64,000 bases of DNA from Hyperoplus lanceolatus (lineage: Eukaryota; Chordata; Actinopteri; Uranoscopiformes; Ammodytidae), in assembly GCA_026929865.2 (NCBI GenBank), contig CM049404.1:16009501-16073500 (forward strand), in the 5' to 3' direction. The position numbers and the translations under genes are program-made. Shown piece by piece: positions 12,962-26,800 of this stretch. Within the stretch, counting starts at the first letter, position 1. Each line of letters opens with the position of its first letter. Below the pieces are notes generated by a model. That model was not told the origin of the DNA. It saw only the letters and a list, made by a program, of their open reading frames with translations, and ran no database searches.

Positions 12962-15900
12962 ATGACTTCGCACATCTCTTCCTGGATTTGGAGTGAGAGA
13001 TTCTGGCTTCCTGAAAATGTTTCATGGGCGGACCTGGAGCGGCCACCACCTGGTGTGGACTACCCTCATTTGGAGCACATATACATCGCTTTGCCTCTGG
13101 CTGTCGGTGTCTGTCTGCTAAGGCTGCTTTTCGAAAGGTAAAACATTATACCCATCCTTTGTTCTTTGTTGAAAATGTTAGGTGAAGTTCCTCATTCGGT
13201 GAGGGCCATCTGTGGGAGTTCACGGTTGAGGGATTCAGTGTTGAAACTGTTCACTGTGGAGATAAAAAAGAGAGAAAGAAAGAAGGGGACCAAGCAAAAC
13301 AAAAACAAATGTCACTCCGCAAGAGTCTTAGCACATGAGTCATTCCTTGTGAACACACAACTATCTGGAAACTAGAGAGAGCCAACCAACTCTCTGTAGG
13401 CCTGTATGCTCATGTAGGTTATCTTCAGCCAACATCCCAGACATAAAGTTGGTTACAACGTAACCTTTTTAACACATTGATTCATAGATGGGATTACCTC
13501 AACTACTGCCTCTTCGTGAGACAGATAATTACAGGCTATGTCTTTCATTCTTAGTGGGTCGTTCTTGTAGACCTATAGCTGGATCCTCATAATACAGGGA
13601 TTCACTCTTGTTATTGCCTAAAGGTGGCATTAAAATAACTTGATACACCAGTTTGCCTTGCCTTGCTTTGTTTCCCAAGGGTAGCCTAGCTTAAGGGGGG
13701 AAACAGAAATGGCATGTAATTATCGCACAATGTAAACACTCTTTTGAAAATATATGCCAGGGTTAGGGCGCTTTTAGAACCAGTTTGTGCTGTGAATATA
13801 GCAAACCGAGAGTCAATTCTCTGCTATAAGGGTTAGGCCTGTGTAAATGGCCCTAGCTTTTCTTTGGAGTGCTTCCTTTCGACTAAAACAACCAATGAAA
13901 GGGCAGAAAAGGCCAAAGCCTAATCTGTGCTTCAATTCATCCAGTCACTGTTTTTCACCATGTAATGGAAACGGTAGCCTACTAGCAGATAAGTTTGGGT
14001 CATTGTGAAATAAATGGCGTTTAGAGTTTTGGAGTGTGGGCACTGGTCAACTCAACCAGATGATCTTGTGACACACCGCAGTATTTTCTTTGTTGAGAGG
14101 CGGATCTCACATCCACTGTTTCCCACCCTCTCACATGATGGGGTCATCACGCTGTTTAGACTAGGTGCCACATTCCCTCAGGATTCTTCCAGTGTGTCTA
14201 CCCTTTATGCCCTATTGTACTCTTTTTCTAAGACACACACGCACACACTCACACACACACGTTAAACATTACTTTGTGTAAGAACTGCTGAAGTTCAACA
14301 GTTAATGTCAGTAGGAGGAGACTTTTGAAAGCCCTTTGGCCAATCTTGGCTAATAGTTTATCCGTTGCTACAGCTTGTATAAAGTGATTACCTGTCTCTC
14401 TACACACCATCTCTGTGTCCCGTCCCTGCCCCCACCCCTACTCTCACTCTCTTTTTTTGACTCCGTCTGTGTGTATACAGGCTAGTGGCCAAGCCCTGTG
14501 CCCACATACTTGGGATTCAGGCGGGAGTGCCTCGACGAGCTCAGCCCAATGATGTCCTGGAGAGGATGTATAAGACCAAAACGGTACATATTGCCCATGC
14601 TTGTTGTTGTGTACTAGTCCATTAAATGTTCCCTCTACACACGGGAACACAGACGTTACTGCACTGGGAAACCACACCAAGAATTTCATGATATGTTCAG
14701 TATGTTACTTCTTGTAGTATAACAGTCAAACCTACTGGTGTTAGTGAAATTTTTACAACAGACTACGAAAAGCAAGTGATTTAATTTTTTTTTGTCCTGT
14801 ATTGTCTTCTTTAGAGTCCAGACACTAAGCAACTGGACGGACTCTCCAAGCAGCTGGACTGGGATGTACGGAAAATACTGCGATGGTTTCGCATCCGTCG
14901 GAACCAAGACAAACCCACCACTCAGAAAAAGTTCTGTGAGAGCATGTAGGTTTCCTACTGAACTGCTGTGTTGTGGGCACGCGATTCACGTTTGGAGAAT
15001 GATCTGCGCTGCATTATTTCATTATTGTTTCAACTATCGGATCTATCGGATAGATTGCTATGACATTTTTACAAAGATGAATGGATAAAACTCATGATGG
15101 TGGTCACATGAGTTTTTCTTTTGATGTTGACATTTGTGCTTTTTGAGTGAAATATATTAGATATAACATTGTATGGATTACCATTAAATTTGGTCTATGA
15201 CCCTCACATAAAATGGTGAATGTGGTTAATGTTAGTGTTGTCTTTGTGAGTATGTTGACATTAGCATGTAGCTTCTGTGCCTTAGTTGCATGACTCTTGA
15301 ATCTTGTTTTTGAAGAGTAGTCCTTTTAACCCAATCCTCCTGTATTCTTTCACTACAGGTGGCGATTTACATTTTACTCTGGGATTTTTATCTATGCCAT
15401 TCGCCATTTGTGGGTGGTGAGTTGAATTAACATACTGAATGCTTTTGTTGAATACTGATATTGTTGCACAGCCTTAGCTTAATTTGAAAGGGGGATCAAT
15501 CCCATTGTACGTTTTTGTTGATCTAATCACAGACGGGTTTAATCATGTGCCCATTTGATCTGTTTCCATTAGTCGCCTTGGATGTGGGACACCAGGCAGT
15601 GTTGGCACAACTATCCTTTTCAGGTGAATAATTTATTTCTATAGTAACTGTCTTATCATCGTTCAGCTGCCTATATTTTGACTCAAATCTTTTCTGCACC
15701 ACAATATTCATACGCCTGGGGTGTTTGGGGTACATATTTGTTAACGGTTGTGCTTTTTTTTTTTTTTTTTTTTTAACTTTATCTCAAAGCATATAAGTTC
15801 CGGACAGTACAACTACTATGTAGCTGAGCTGGCTTTCTATTGGGCTCTGATGTTTTCCCAGTTCACAGACATTAAGCGTAAGGTGAGTCAACAACAGCTT

Positions 15901-18026
15901 AACACTATTGTGCGGCCTCTCAACAGCTCTCATGAATATCTAATGAAGCGCCCTATTGTATCACAACTTTTTTTCTTTTGAGCTTTTCATTTTGTATATC
16001 GATTTCTTTGGAGGTATGTTGTAAAAGCTTGAGCTTTCACATCATAGACTTTGCTAATTCTAATGTGCTCTGGAACACTGGGTACTGGAAATAGTACTTT
16101 TTTTTTTTTTTTTGCAACCTTGAAAATTGCACTGTTTCTATTGCACAATGCACAGTAAGTTTTCAATAAAATGTATATGCTGTACTATATTTTTTTATAT
16201 CCTATATTATTCTAAATATTCCAAGTGTGTAGGAAAACAACTAGAGTAAGGATTTAGTTCTATTTATACAAGGCCTTTCAGTTGGTGTTTTAACTGACAG
16301 TCTTGATGAATGTACAAAAGCAGCGAGGATTATTCTACAACCAGCTATTTCATGTCATTGTTCCACCAGCTGGTGTTTTTATGTACTCATGAATTACCCA
16401 CTTTAACTCTCTCTCCCTTCATTTCACTAATGACAGGATTTCTCCATTATGCTTGTCCACCACCTTGCCACCATATTGCTCATCACATTTTCCTATGCCA
16501 ACAACATGCTAAGATCTGGCTCTTTGGTCATGTGTGTGCACGATGCATCCGACATCTTCCTCGAGGTAAAGAAACTCTTTGACAAGGATTTTTTTTTTTC
16601 TGTTCCAAGGAGCAAACAAGGTTTAACTCGGCAAAGCCAAACATTGATAAAAACACAGCTCGGACAATATGAGCATAGAAGTGATACTACTGCGGTATAA
16701 CTACTTGTACTACCTGTCTGACAGAGAAAGACAAACACCTCTTATTAGCATGATGTCAATGAAATGTAGTAATACAAGAGCTACCCGTCTGACTGAAAAG
16801 AATGGAAAACGTCTCATCAACATTTCAGTGACAAGATGTCATTGAAATGTAGTACAAGTGGCAACCTGTCCCACCAAAAAAAAAAAAAAAGCATCTCAAT
16901 TTAGAATTTATATTACGAGATGTCTTTACTTGTATTGCGTATCCTGGTGTGATATTTTCATAACGTGAATCATTATGCTTCATTCCTTCTCAAAGTTTGC
17001 CAAGATGGCCAACTATGCCAAGTACCAGAGGCTATGTGATGGCCTGTTTGTGGTGTTCAGCATAGTCTTTTTCATCACCCGACTTGTCATCTATCCTTTC
17101 TGGTAAGACAAACAAGAGCTTATTTACATTTGAAATGACATACTCTACAACTACATAACGTTTTAGAAGTCATATTTTGGGAGCTCCACTAAACTCCTGT
17201 ATGTGTGCCTTTTGTTGCAGGATTGTTAACAGTGTTCTGTTTGAGAGCTGGGAAATCATGGGGCCATATCGGGCCTGGTGGTTGCTCAATGGGTTGCTGC
17301 TTGTGCTGCAGGTTCTTCACATCATCTGGTTCTACCTCATCTGTCGCATTGCTATCAAAGCATTATTCAAGGGAAAGGTTAGTCTGGTTGAGTGTGTGTG
17401 TGTGGTACAATTTTGAGTCATACTAGCGGCATTGATGTCTGACATTTTTGGTGCGTCTTTTTAGTCCGGACTAAATTATCTTAACAATTATTGGATTGAT
17501 GGTATCCAGAGTATGACTCCTACTGACTCTGGTGATCTTCTGACATGACATTACATATAACACAATCGACCTATTGTGTTTTTTTTATTACGATTCGTTA
17601 ATAATTCCGTTAGCCCCCCATGCTTAGATCCCATCTTTTTTTTGCCAAATATCTTTAACAGTTATTTCATCATCCTCATCGCACTTGTCTTTAGTGCTTG
17701 TCAGAAAATATAGGCATGCTAACATGCTTCTCTAAGATGACAACTCCAGTAAATATTACCTGCATCAGGATGTTGGCATGCCGACAGCCGCACAGAGCTG
17801 CTATTGTGGCTGTTCACTCTTAGTCTGGCTGTACTTTCCTCAATATGGAAAAAATGTAATTCCTATGTGTTTCTATTTCAATTTTTTACAGGTGGCTAAA
17901 GATGACCGCAGTGACACCGAGAGCTGCTCTGACGAAGAGACGAAGCATAAAAATCCCAGTCAGACCCTTAAACCAAATGACATCAGTCACACTGGTAACC
18001 TCAATGGAGACACTCATGACCACTGA
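12962..18026 (+). CDS. cers5: Ceramide synthase 5
   Basis: Ten coding exons: 12962-13137, 14481-14583, 14815-14945, 15359-15416, 15573-15623, 15790-15882, 16437-16565, 16996-17102, 17221-17377 and 17892-18026. They sum to 1140 bp, or 379 residues; mammalian CERS5 has about 390. The enzyme N-acylates sphingoid bases with fatty acyl-CoA in the ER membrane. The N-terminus carries the family motif [13 protein letters not shown]. Exons 2-3 hold the Hox-like segment ([20 protein letters not shown]). Exons 4-9 form the TLC domain, with the Lag1p motif HHLATILL...HDASD supplying the paired catalytic histidines and aspartates. The tail [14 protein letters not shown] keeps the acidic, phosphorylatable CERS5/6 ending. 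Exon 8 residues [14 protein letters not shown] and exon 9 residues SWEIMGPY favour CERS5 over CERS6. All splice junctions seen are GT/AG and in phase. Confidence 0.95.
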
Positions 18027-18474
18027 GCACCATGAGGGGATATTTACTTCCAGTGTGGCATTTATTCACCTTATGCGTGCCTGTTTGACCTACATTGTCA
18101 CATTTTCCCACTCTGATGAGTTGTTAAGATGGAGAGGACTTGGATACAGGAGAACTGCATGTCTGGAATACAGACTTACGCTGTCTTACTGAGTCAGGTT
18201 TACACTGTGTGAGGTTTACACCTGCTTTTTGCTTACAGGAGTTGACGGAAGTATGTGTGCAGTCTGTCGGCTCCTCGCTCTGTGTGTGCGTGTCTGCGTG
18301 TGTGTTCTCTAAATTGGAAATTGCAGCAAATCATTAACACTGCTACTGTCAACACTTATTTTGTACATGTAAATATGTTTTATTAAACTGGTTAATATAT
18401 TCTACAGGTGTAAAACAAATGCATCTGCCTTAAGAATATATTGAAAATATCTCTTGAAATGCCAAAGATTTCTT

Positions 18475-18480
18475 AATAAA
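18475..18480 (+). terminator. cers5: cers5 polyadenylation signal
   Basis: AATAAA lies about 450 bp after the cers5 stop and just before an A-rich stretch. The convergent NACHT-LRR gene stops about 270 bp beyond, so the two 3' ends are close and may overlap as antisense transcripts. Confidence 0.7.
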
Positions 18481-18756
18481 CAATATTGTAAAAAAAAAAG
18501 TTTCCAGCGATATAGGATCTTTATTATGGATGATGAACTTTACTGTATAATGAGTAACTGGATACTTTTTACACTTTTCCTTACATCAGATAATTATTAG
18601 ATCAACTATTTGTTTTTTAAAATGTCTAACAATAATCTTATAATTTATTTTTTGATGAGACCCACAGTCCAAACGTAAACAACCTCCACACCCTTAAACA
18701 TACTCTCATGTAGACAGAAAAGTGTCAAATCCTCTTGGAAGTCTAATCCGTCATCT

Positions 18757-21700
18757 TTAGTATCTTATTTTCTCACACTCGTCCAACATGCCAAAAACTT
18801 CTTCTCCAAAGTCGTTGTACTTCAGGCTGAAAGAGTTGGAGACCAAAGCATTAGTAATTTGCAAGTTTATGATTTGTGCTTAGCAACTGTACGTGAAAAC
18901 ACACTGGCTCAAACTGGTTTATGATTAACGGATCTGGCATACTTCATCTCCAGCATGTTGGGGCTGTCCTGCATGACTTCAACGAGGGCTGGGACGGACG
19001 CATCAGTCAGCGAGTTGTTTCTCAGTTCCAGGCTTTTCAAAGTCTGACTGGCTATTATGGCAGCACACAAGTCCTCAACACAGGAATCAGTCAAGCCAGT
19101 CATTTCAACGCTAGGATAAGGAGAGGTAGACATGTTTGAATGTAGTGCACACTGTTAAAAAGTAAGGTCTAAGGAGATTGTTACAGTGTGAAACTTACTC
19201 CAGTTCCTCCAACAGACAGCTTGGATGTGCAACGGCATCCCAAAGATATTTAACCCCTTGGTCTCCGACTTTATTTATACCTACAATCAGGGACTTAAGT
19301 TGAGACGTCCCACCTTTCAGCACTGAACCTAGTTGCTTGAAGACCGACTGGGTCAGCTCACATCTTGTTAAGCTGTAGGATGGTAAAGAATTATAAACCG
19401 ATCTGTTTATCTGAATTTCACCAAGAATTTGTGAAAGGCTGTACTTTTTTAAAGTCAAATGAGCGTTTAAGGTGCAGTGTGTAAAGTGAATTGCCGTTAT
19501 TCAGCACAGACTTGTACAAATGGAATATTATTATATTCATAAGTGTTTTAATTGGTGTACAATCGATTAAAATTAAATTAAAGTTTATTTCTGTTTTTTT
19601 AAATACCTTTTTAGAATAAGCATTTTATATTGACATAGGAGCAGGTTGCCCCAAAACGGAAAACTTAACGGCCTTAAGCGTTTTTATATTTAGTGGTTGT
19701 GCCCCAGGAAATGCACCTGTTGGAAGACGAAAAAGTACTACCAAAATAAATAACTCAACACTTCTTCATGAACATAATACCATCTTTAGTACCTAGCTTC
19801 TTGTCCTTGAAGGCCACTGTAGCTTCTGTAAATTCCGGGACGACATGGAGCTTTTACCACTAGATAATGCCAAAATACCTCTTATTACACGCTGCACCTT
19901 TTAATGGAGGTGACCCTACCCGAGATTTTCTATTGGACATCCAGGTCGATTGAGGGCTTGGCAGAGCAACAGTGCCCCCTCCTGGCCCAAATCATTCACT
20001 GACAGATCCAACTCTGACAGATGGCAGTTATCTGACATCAACGCCTTCATCAAATGAGGACAGCATGCACCAGTCAACCCGTTATCAAAGAAGCTTGAAT
20101 TAAAAAGGAAACAAATGTCACCAATGGTAGAAAAATAGGGTGAAGGGATAATTCATCATACATTTTTGGATTTTTTTAGATTTATGTTCTTATCATAAAG
20201 GCAGTTTTTTTATCATCTTGATGCTAACACTTACTTGAGGCTCTGTAGTTTACAAAGTGGGTGTTGCAGGGATTTGCACAGATGCTCCACTCCACTGTCA
20301 TCGATTGTGTTTCCAGTTAGGTTCACTTTTTTTAACTGTGATTGGCCGGAACATAAAGCTGCTGATAAAGCCCCCATGGATGCCGAAGTCAAGTCACAGC
20401 TTTGCAGCCTTTTAATGAACAAAAAAGGTTATTTTTCAAAACTAAAAGTCAACTATTTGTGCAGAAATAAAGGCAGTTCCAAAAGACAAAAACTTAGTAT
20501 ATAAAGTGCATACTGAAGCTCCTGTAGTTTACAGTGCGGACTGTGCAGTGCTTTGCACAGTTTTGTAAGGCCGTGGTCACCTATCTCATTAGACCTGAGG
20601 TCTAACAGATGCAGCTGAGAGGTGCCTGAGGTCAGCACAGACACCAGATCTTCACAGCCCGCCTCTGTCAGTCTGCACACTACAAGTCTAGGTGAATCAA
20701 AAGCAAACATCAAAGACCCATCATTAGTTGAACTTTAAAAAGTGTCTTAACGGTGTAAACAAACGCCTCCTGAGCATATATTACGTCAATTTGTGCAGCT
20801 TGCAGTCCCTGAGTCCGGTGCAGAGGATTTTTAGCTTTTCATCTCCGAGGTGGGTTTGAGACAGATTCAGCTCCTTGGTGATGGTGATTCCTCGGCAGAG
20901 AGATGAAGCCAGTTGTTGGACAGCCCCTGCACTCAAAGAGCTGTCTGACAACCTGGTGGACACAACGAGATATAACATATGCAGCATACTGACCACACCG
21001 AACAAATTATTTTTTTACAGTGGCTTACGTTATCTTATGTGACAAGCACATAGCTGGAGCCAACCTCTCTGCTTTCTCTTCCGTCAAATTCCTGGTACGA
21101 TACAGGTTCAGCTGCTCCATCTCTCCGAGGCACATCACTACATAATTCAGGGCCACGCAGTCCTGAAGGCTCAGGTCTCCATAGCTCATACCCAGTCGGG
21201 AGGAGGGCGTGACGATCTCTTTCACCAAACTCTCATTTTGAGCTTGGTGAAGCAGATGGAAGCAGTGGTGGTGACTGTCTTTGCAGCATCCCTTCAGCGT
21301 GATCTCAGAGCTACTTTGGAACCAGCGCTTGAAATCCTTAATCTGATCACAGTTTAGCTCGCCCAGCATGGTCTCCAGCGGTTTGCACTGAATTGGCTCA
21401 GAGAGCCCTGACAAAAAGAGATCTAGATACTTTGCACCTGTTCCTTTGTGCTTTTCCAACATCTCCTCCACCCCTCCAGACTTCGACTTGTCCAAAAAGA
21501 AAGACACGGCCAAGAGGAACTCCCGCATCAGCTGGGACTGGAAGGAGAAGACCCATCTATCTGACCGCTCACCGTCTACTTGCAAGAAACCACTAGCGGA
21601 GGTAAGAAAGCTTCGAAAAACAAAGGCATCCATTTCCTCTTTGCTCCAGCTCGAATGTTGGTCGAAGGAGCCGTGAGACGCCATCTTGCCGAGGGCCAAC

Positions 21701-22626
21701 ACCAGTTCTCTGTTGCAGGCCTCTTTCAGCGAGAGCGTCCTCATGAGGTGGACCAGGATCTCAACATAGAGCTGAGATAACGTCTCAGGAAGTTTGGCCC
21801 CAGCATCCATCAGAGCTTGGTAAATGGAACAAACTGTCCAACAAAACCTTGGGGAGGTGCAGATGTCATAAAAACCTAGAGTCCTCTCCATGTGCACGAG
21901 TGCTTGGTTGGCAGCAGCCGGGTCAGTGAAGAAGCCGTTAAAGTAGGCCTCTCTCTGTGGCTTCAGAAACCCACACACTTCCACCAGGCAGCCACTCAGA
22001 AACGTCAGACATCCCGTTGCCGGCCTGGTCGCCACCACAAAGGCAGCCCCTTTCAGCAGTGACCCGTGAAGCAAGCTGGCCACTAAGCAGGGCAGTGAAG
22101 CCGTCTGGCCCGGGTCGGAGCAGAGGCTGTGGCTGGATGGGTCCAGGCTGTTTTTGCACTGATCCAGATCATCCAAAACAAACAATACGTCCTCCGGCTT
22201 CAGCAAGACTAGCGGCACAGACTCAGGAGGGATGAGGCTGAGGTGGTGCAGCAATAATGTCTCCAAAGAGAGCATCCCATCGAGAGAATGTAACTGGCTG
22301 AACCGCAAATGGAAAACATACTGAAAGTTTTGGAGTCGGTCTCCTTTGGCCCAGTCCACAAGCAGCTTCTGCAAAGCTGTTGTTTTACCTGATCCTTCAG
22401 GACCGACCAGTATGACGGTTTTGGTTTCTCCAGACAGAGCGGCGTGGATAGCATGATCGAGGGAGGGCAAGTTGTCTTCCACATGTCTGTCAGTCGCCTG
22501 AGCTTCAGAGGTCAAAGGGGATATGTACTTATTGTTGTTCACTACACTGACAGGAGACTCTCCACCAAGAAGTGTTGACATGCCCTTTGGCTTCAGGATA
22601 CGAGTCAGCACAGCTTCTTTGTCCAT
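18757..22626 (-). CDS. NACHT-LRR (NLR-family) protein without an N-terminal effector domain
   Basis: Eight coding exons: 22626-21029, 20952-20785, 20687-20514, 20408-20235, 20093-19920, 19372-19199, 19110-18943 and 18826-18757. They sum to 2700 bp, or 899 residues. The long first exon is the NACHT ATPase and following helical region: Walker A GPEGSGKTT at residues 75-83 and Walker B LFVLDDLD at about 148-155. Six exons of 168 or 174 bp follow, all in the same phase. Each encodes about two ribonuclease-inhibitor-type leucine-rich repeats, with signatures such as LHLLDLRSNEIGDHGL and LSELDLSVNDLGQEG. The last exon gives a 23-residue cap. One-exon-per-LRR-pair architecture is typical of NLR genes. 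No PYD, CARD or FISNA domain precedes the ATPase; the coding exon opens at an acceptor and an untranslated exon lies upstream. It is probably a cytosolic innate-immune sensor or regulator. I cannot name the orthologue. Confidence 0.9.
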
Positions 22627-22779
22627 TGTGTAAAAACCTGTTTTGAGAACACATAAAAGTGACTAAACATGCAAATGACAGTGTCATTTAATTCCTTACT
22701 TTGTAGGTTGTCCACTTCCAGATAAAGTCGACATTATCATATTTTCAAAACATGGAAGCGACAAGTAACATGAGCCTAC

Positions 22780-22985
22780 CTTTGATGCAGTGTTGGAAAA
22801 AATAAGTTGATGAAACAATGTCATAAAATACAACAAAATAAAGGTGTATTTTGAAAGCAACCCGTTTTAATGGCGGGGTTACGCCTAAACTCGCGCTCGA
22901 GCTACCTACCAATTAAACCACGAGCAGCTCAAACAAGGAAGTGTAGTGTGATTTTAAGCCCTTCTCGCTGCTTTACAGGCAACAG
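22780..22985 (-). other. Probable 5' UTR exon of the NACHT-LRR gene
   Basis: A donor at 22779 (CATCAAAG|GTAGGC on the minus strand) can join the acceptor at 22637 just before the ATG. The one ATG noticed upstream in this exon is out of frame with the NACHT start, so it adds no domain. The right-hand end is approximate. Confidence 0.45.
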
Positions 22986-23576
22986 GGTGTGACGATAGCC
23001 TGGTCCAACCCATGGGTCCAACCCATGGACCTATAAAGGTCCAACCCGACCATCGTACTTCATTTCATTTGTACAGAAGGGAAAATTAAATTTGGCCGGA
23101 AGTAGGCGGCAGGCGGAGCCAGGCGTGACGACCTGCAAGTAGAAAATGCGATAATAAAAGTTTGCATGTGTAATCCCTAGCAATGGCTCTTTGTGATTGC
23201 CTTTAAATTAAGTTTTAGTTTGGGACGAAACAGAAGGCGAAAGTGCATTTACTTTATAAGCCCATTATAAGTCAGTGTGACACATCATAATCCAGTAATA
23301 TAGCCTAATAATTGTGATGTTGAAATGTTTCATTTAGCATAATACGAATTTTAAAGCACTCTCTATTTTCATGCTAATGACTTAAGCTGAAAACACTTCT
23401 GTACTTCTATTCAAGTAACAGTTTAAATTAGTATTTCCACAACATAATAAAGTAAAAAAACAACACAGAAAAGTTCTATTCACTTCAACTCTAGAACAAA
23501 TCACACACATCAGACTTGCAATGTTGTAAGTGACCTGCCTTGTAGAGATATTATGCAAAATTACAAAAGGCACTTT
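22986..23576. other. Intergenic DNA, nothing recognised
   Basis: Contains a short local duplication, CCAACCCATGG, near 23005-23030. No exon or element was recognised. Confidence 0.5.
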
Positions 23577-23585
23577 AAACGTTTG
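23577..23585. repeat. Left 9-bp target-site duplication of the fold-back element
   Basis: AAACGTTTG directly borders the left terminal inverted repeat. The same nine bases follow the right terminus at 32075-32083. Confidence 0.85.
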
Positions 23586-23850
23586 ACGACGCTGAAGTTG
23601 GCAGCTGATTCGCAGCAGCCGATTCGGCAGTTAAGGAAAAGTTAAGGGATTCTTAAGGAGCTGCGGAGCGACTGATTCTCCGTTGTTTAACCTCCCAAAT
23701 CGCCACGGTAAAGCCACATTAATTAGTCTAGATTATCTAAGAGAGTCTAACCATTCTTTAAAAACAGTTTACAATTGATGTAACCTTTATTAAGCTTGTT
23801 TAAAAGAAAGAGGGGGGAGATTTCACTGCTTTTTTTGCATCTGGACCACA
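23586..23850 (+). repeat. Left unique terminal inverted repeat
   Basis: Matches the reverse complement of about 31820-32074 nearly base for base. It includes GCAGCAGCCGATTCGGCAG and the AAAGAAAGAGGGGGGAGAT block. It leads directly into the 175-bp monomers at TTTGCATCTGGACCACATTA. Confidence 0.9.
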
Positions 23851-26800
23851 TTAGAACTGGTCCTGTTTGAAAACCACTGCACCTAGACTCTTCAAATCTG
23901 GACTAGATTATCACAGAGAGGCTATAGATTATAGAAAACATAGTTTCTGATTTGTGAAACTTTTATCCTATCTGTGAAGATGCAATAAAGGCACATGTCA
24001 ACGCTTTTTTGGGGTCCAGACCGCATTAGAACTGGTCCTGATTGAAAACCACTGCACCTAGACTCTTCAAATCTTGACTAGAATATTACAGTGAGGCTAT
24101 AGATTATAGAAAACATAGTTTCTGATTTGTGAAACTTTTTATCTATTTGGGAAAATGCAATAAAGGCACATGTCAAGGTTTTTTTGGGGTCCAGACCACA
24201 TTAGAACTGGTCCTGATTGAAAACCACTGCACCTAGACTCTTCAAATCTGGATTAGAATATCACAGTGAGGCTATACATTATAGAAAACATAGTTTCTGA
24301 TTTGTGAAACTTTTTATCTATTTGGGAAAATGCAATAAAGGCACATGTCAAGGTTTTTTTGGGGTCCAGACCACATTAGAACTGGTCCTGATTGAAAACC
24401 ACTGCACCTAGACTCTTCAAATCTGGACTAGAATATCACAGTGAGAATATAGATTATAGAAAACATAGTTTCTGATTTGTGAAACTTTTTTTCTATTTGT
24501 GAAAATGCAAAGAATGCACATTTTAATGGTGTTTAGGGGTCCAGACTGCATTAGAACTGGTCCTGATTGAAAACCACTGCACCTAGACTCTTCAAATCTG
24601 GACTAGAATATCACAGTGAGGCTATACATTATAGAAAACATAGTTTCTGATTTGTGAAACCTTTACCCTATCTGTGAAAATGCAATAAAGGCACATGTCA
24701 ACGCTTTTTTGGGGTCCAGACCGCATTAGAACTGGTCCTGAATGAAAACCACTGCACCTAGACTCTTCAAATCTGGACTAGATTATCACAGTGAGGCTAT
24801 AGATTATAGAAAACATAGTTTCTGATTTGTGAAACTTTTATCCTATCTGTGAAAATGCAATAAAGGCACATGTCAACGCTTTTTTGTGGTCCAGACCGCA
24901 TTAGAACTGGTCCTGATTGAAAACCATTGCACCTAGACTCTTGAAATCTGGACTAGAATATCACAGTGAGGCTATACATTATAGAAAACATAGTTTCTGA
25001 TTTGTGAAACCTTTACCCTATCTGTGAAAATGCAATAAAGGCACATGTCAACGCTTTTTTGGGGTCCAGACCGCATTAGAACTGGTCCTGAATGAAAACC
25101 ACTGCACCTAGACTCTTCAAATCTGGACTAGATTATCACAGTGAGGCTATAGATTATAGAAAACATAGTTTCTGATTTGTGAAATTTTTATCCTATCTGT
25201 GAAAATGCAATAAAGGCACATGTCAACGCTTTTTTGTGGTCCAGACCGCATTAGAACTGGTCCTGATTGAAAACCACTGCACATAAACTCTTCAAATCTG
25301 GACTAGAATATCACAGTGAGAATATAGATTATAGAAAACATAGTTTCTGATTTGTGAAACTTTTACCCTATCTGTGAAAATGCAAAGAATGCACATTTTA
25401 ATGGTGTTTAGGGATCCAGGCCGCATTAGAACTGGTCCTGATTGAAAACCACTGCACCTAGACTCTTGGAATCTGGACTAGAATATCACAGTGAGGCTAT
25501 ACATTATAGAAAACATAGTTTCTGATTTGTGAAACTTTTACCCTATCTGTGAAAATGGAATAAAGGCACATGTCAAAGCTTTTTAGGGGTCCAGACCGCA
25601 TTAGAACTGGTCCTGATTGAAAACCATTGCACCTAGACTCTTCAAACCCGGACTAGATTATCCCAGTGAGGCTATAGATCATAGAAAACATAGTTTCTGA
25701 TTTGTGAAACTTTTATCCTATCTGTGAAAATACAATAAAGGCACATGTCAACGCTTTTTTGGGGTCCAGACCGCATTAGAACTGGTCCTGATTGAAAACC
25801 ACTGCACATAAACTCTTCAAATCTGGACTAGAATATCACAGTGAGGCTATAGATTATAGAAAACATAGTTTCTGATTTGTGAAACTTTTACCCTATCTGT
25901 GAAAATGCAAAGAATGCACATTTTAATGGTGTTTAGGGGTCCAGACCGCATTAGAACTGGTCCTGATTGAAAACCACTGCACCTAGACTCTTCAAATCTG
26001 GACTAGAATATCACAGTGAGGCTATACATTATAGAAAACATAGTTTCTGATTTGTGAAACTTTTATCCTATCTGTGAAAATGCAATAAAGGCACATGTCA
26101 ACGCTTTTTTGGGGTCCAGACCGCATTAGAACTGGTCCTGATTGAAAACCACTGCACATAGACTCTTCAAATCTGGACTAGAATATCACAATGAGGCTAT
26201 AGATTATAGAAAACATAGTTTCTGATTTGTGAAACTTTTTTTCTATCTGTGAAAATGCAAAGAATGCACATTTTAATGTTGTTTAGGGGTCCAGACCGCA
26301 TTAGAACTGGTCCTGATTGAAAACCACTGTACCTAGACTCTTGGAATCTGGACTAGAATATCACAGTGAGGCTATACATTATAGAAAACATAGTTTCTGA
26401 TTTGTGAAACTTTTACCCTATCTGTGAAAATGCAATAAAGGCACATATCAAAGCTTTTTGGGGTCCAGACCGCATTAGAGCTGGTCCTGATTGAAAACCA
26501 TTGCACCTAGACTCTTCAAATCTGGACTAGATTATCACAGCGAGGCTATAGATTATACAAAACATAGTTACTGATTTGTGAAACTTTTATCCTATCTGTG
26601 AAAATGCAATAAAGGCACATGTCAACGCTTTTTGGGGTCCAGACCGCATTAGAACTGGTCCTGATTGATAACCACTGCACATAGACTCTTCAAATCTGGA
26701 CTAGAATATCACAGTTAGGCTATGGATTATATAAAACATAGTTTATGATTTGTGAAACTTTTACCCTATCTGTGAAAATGCAAAGAATGCACATTTTAAT

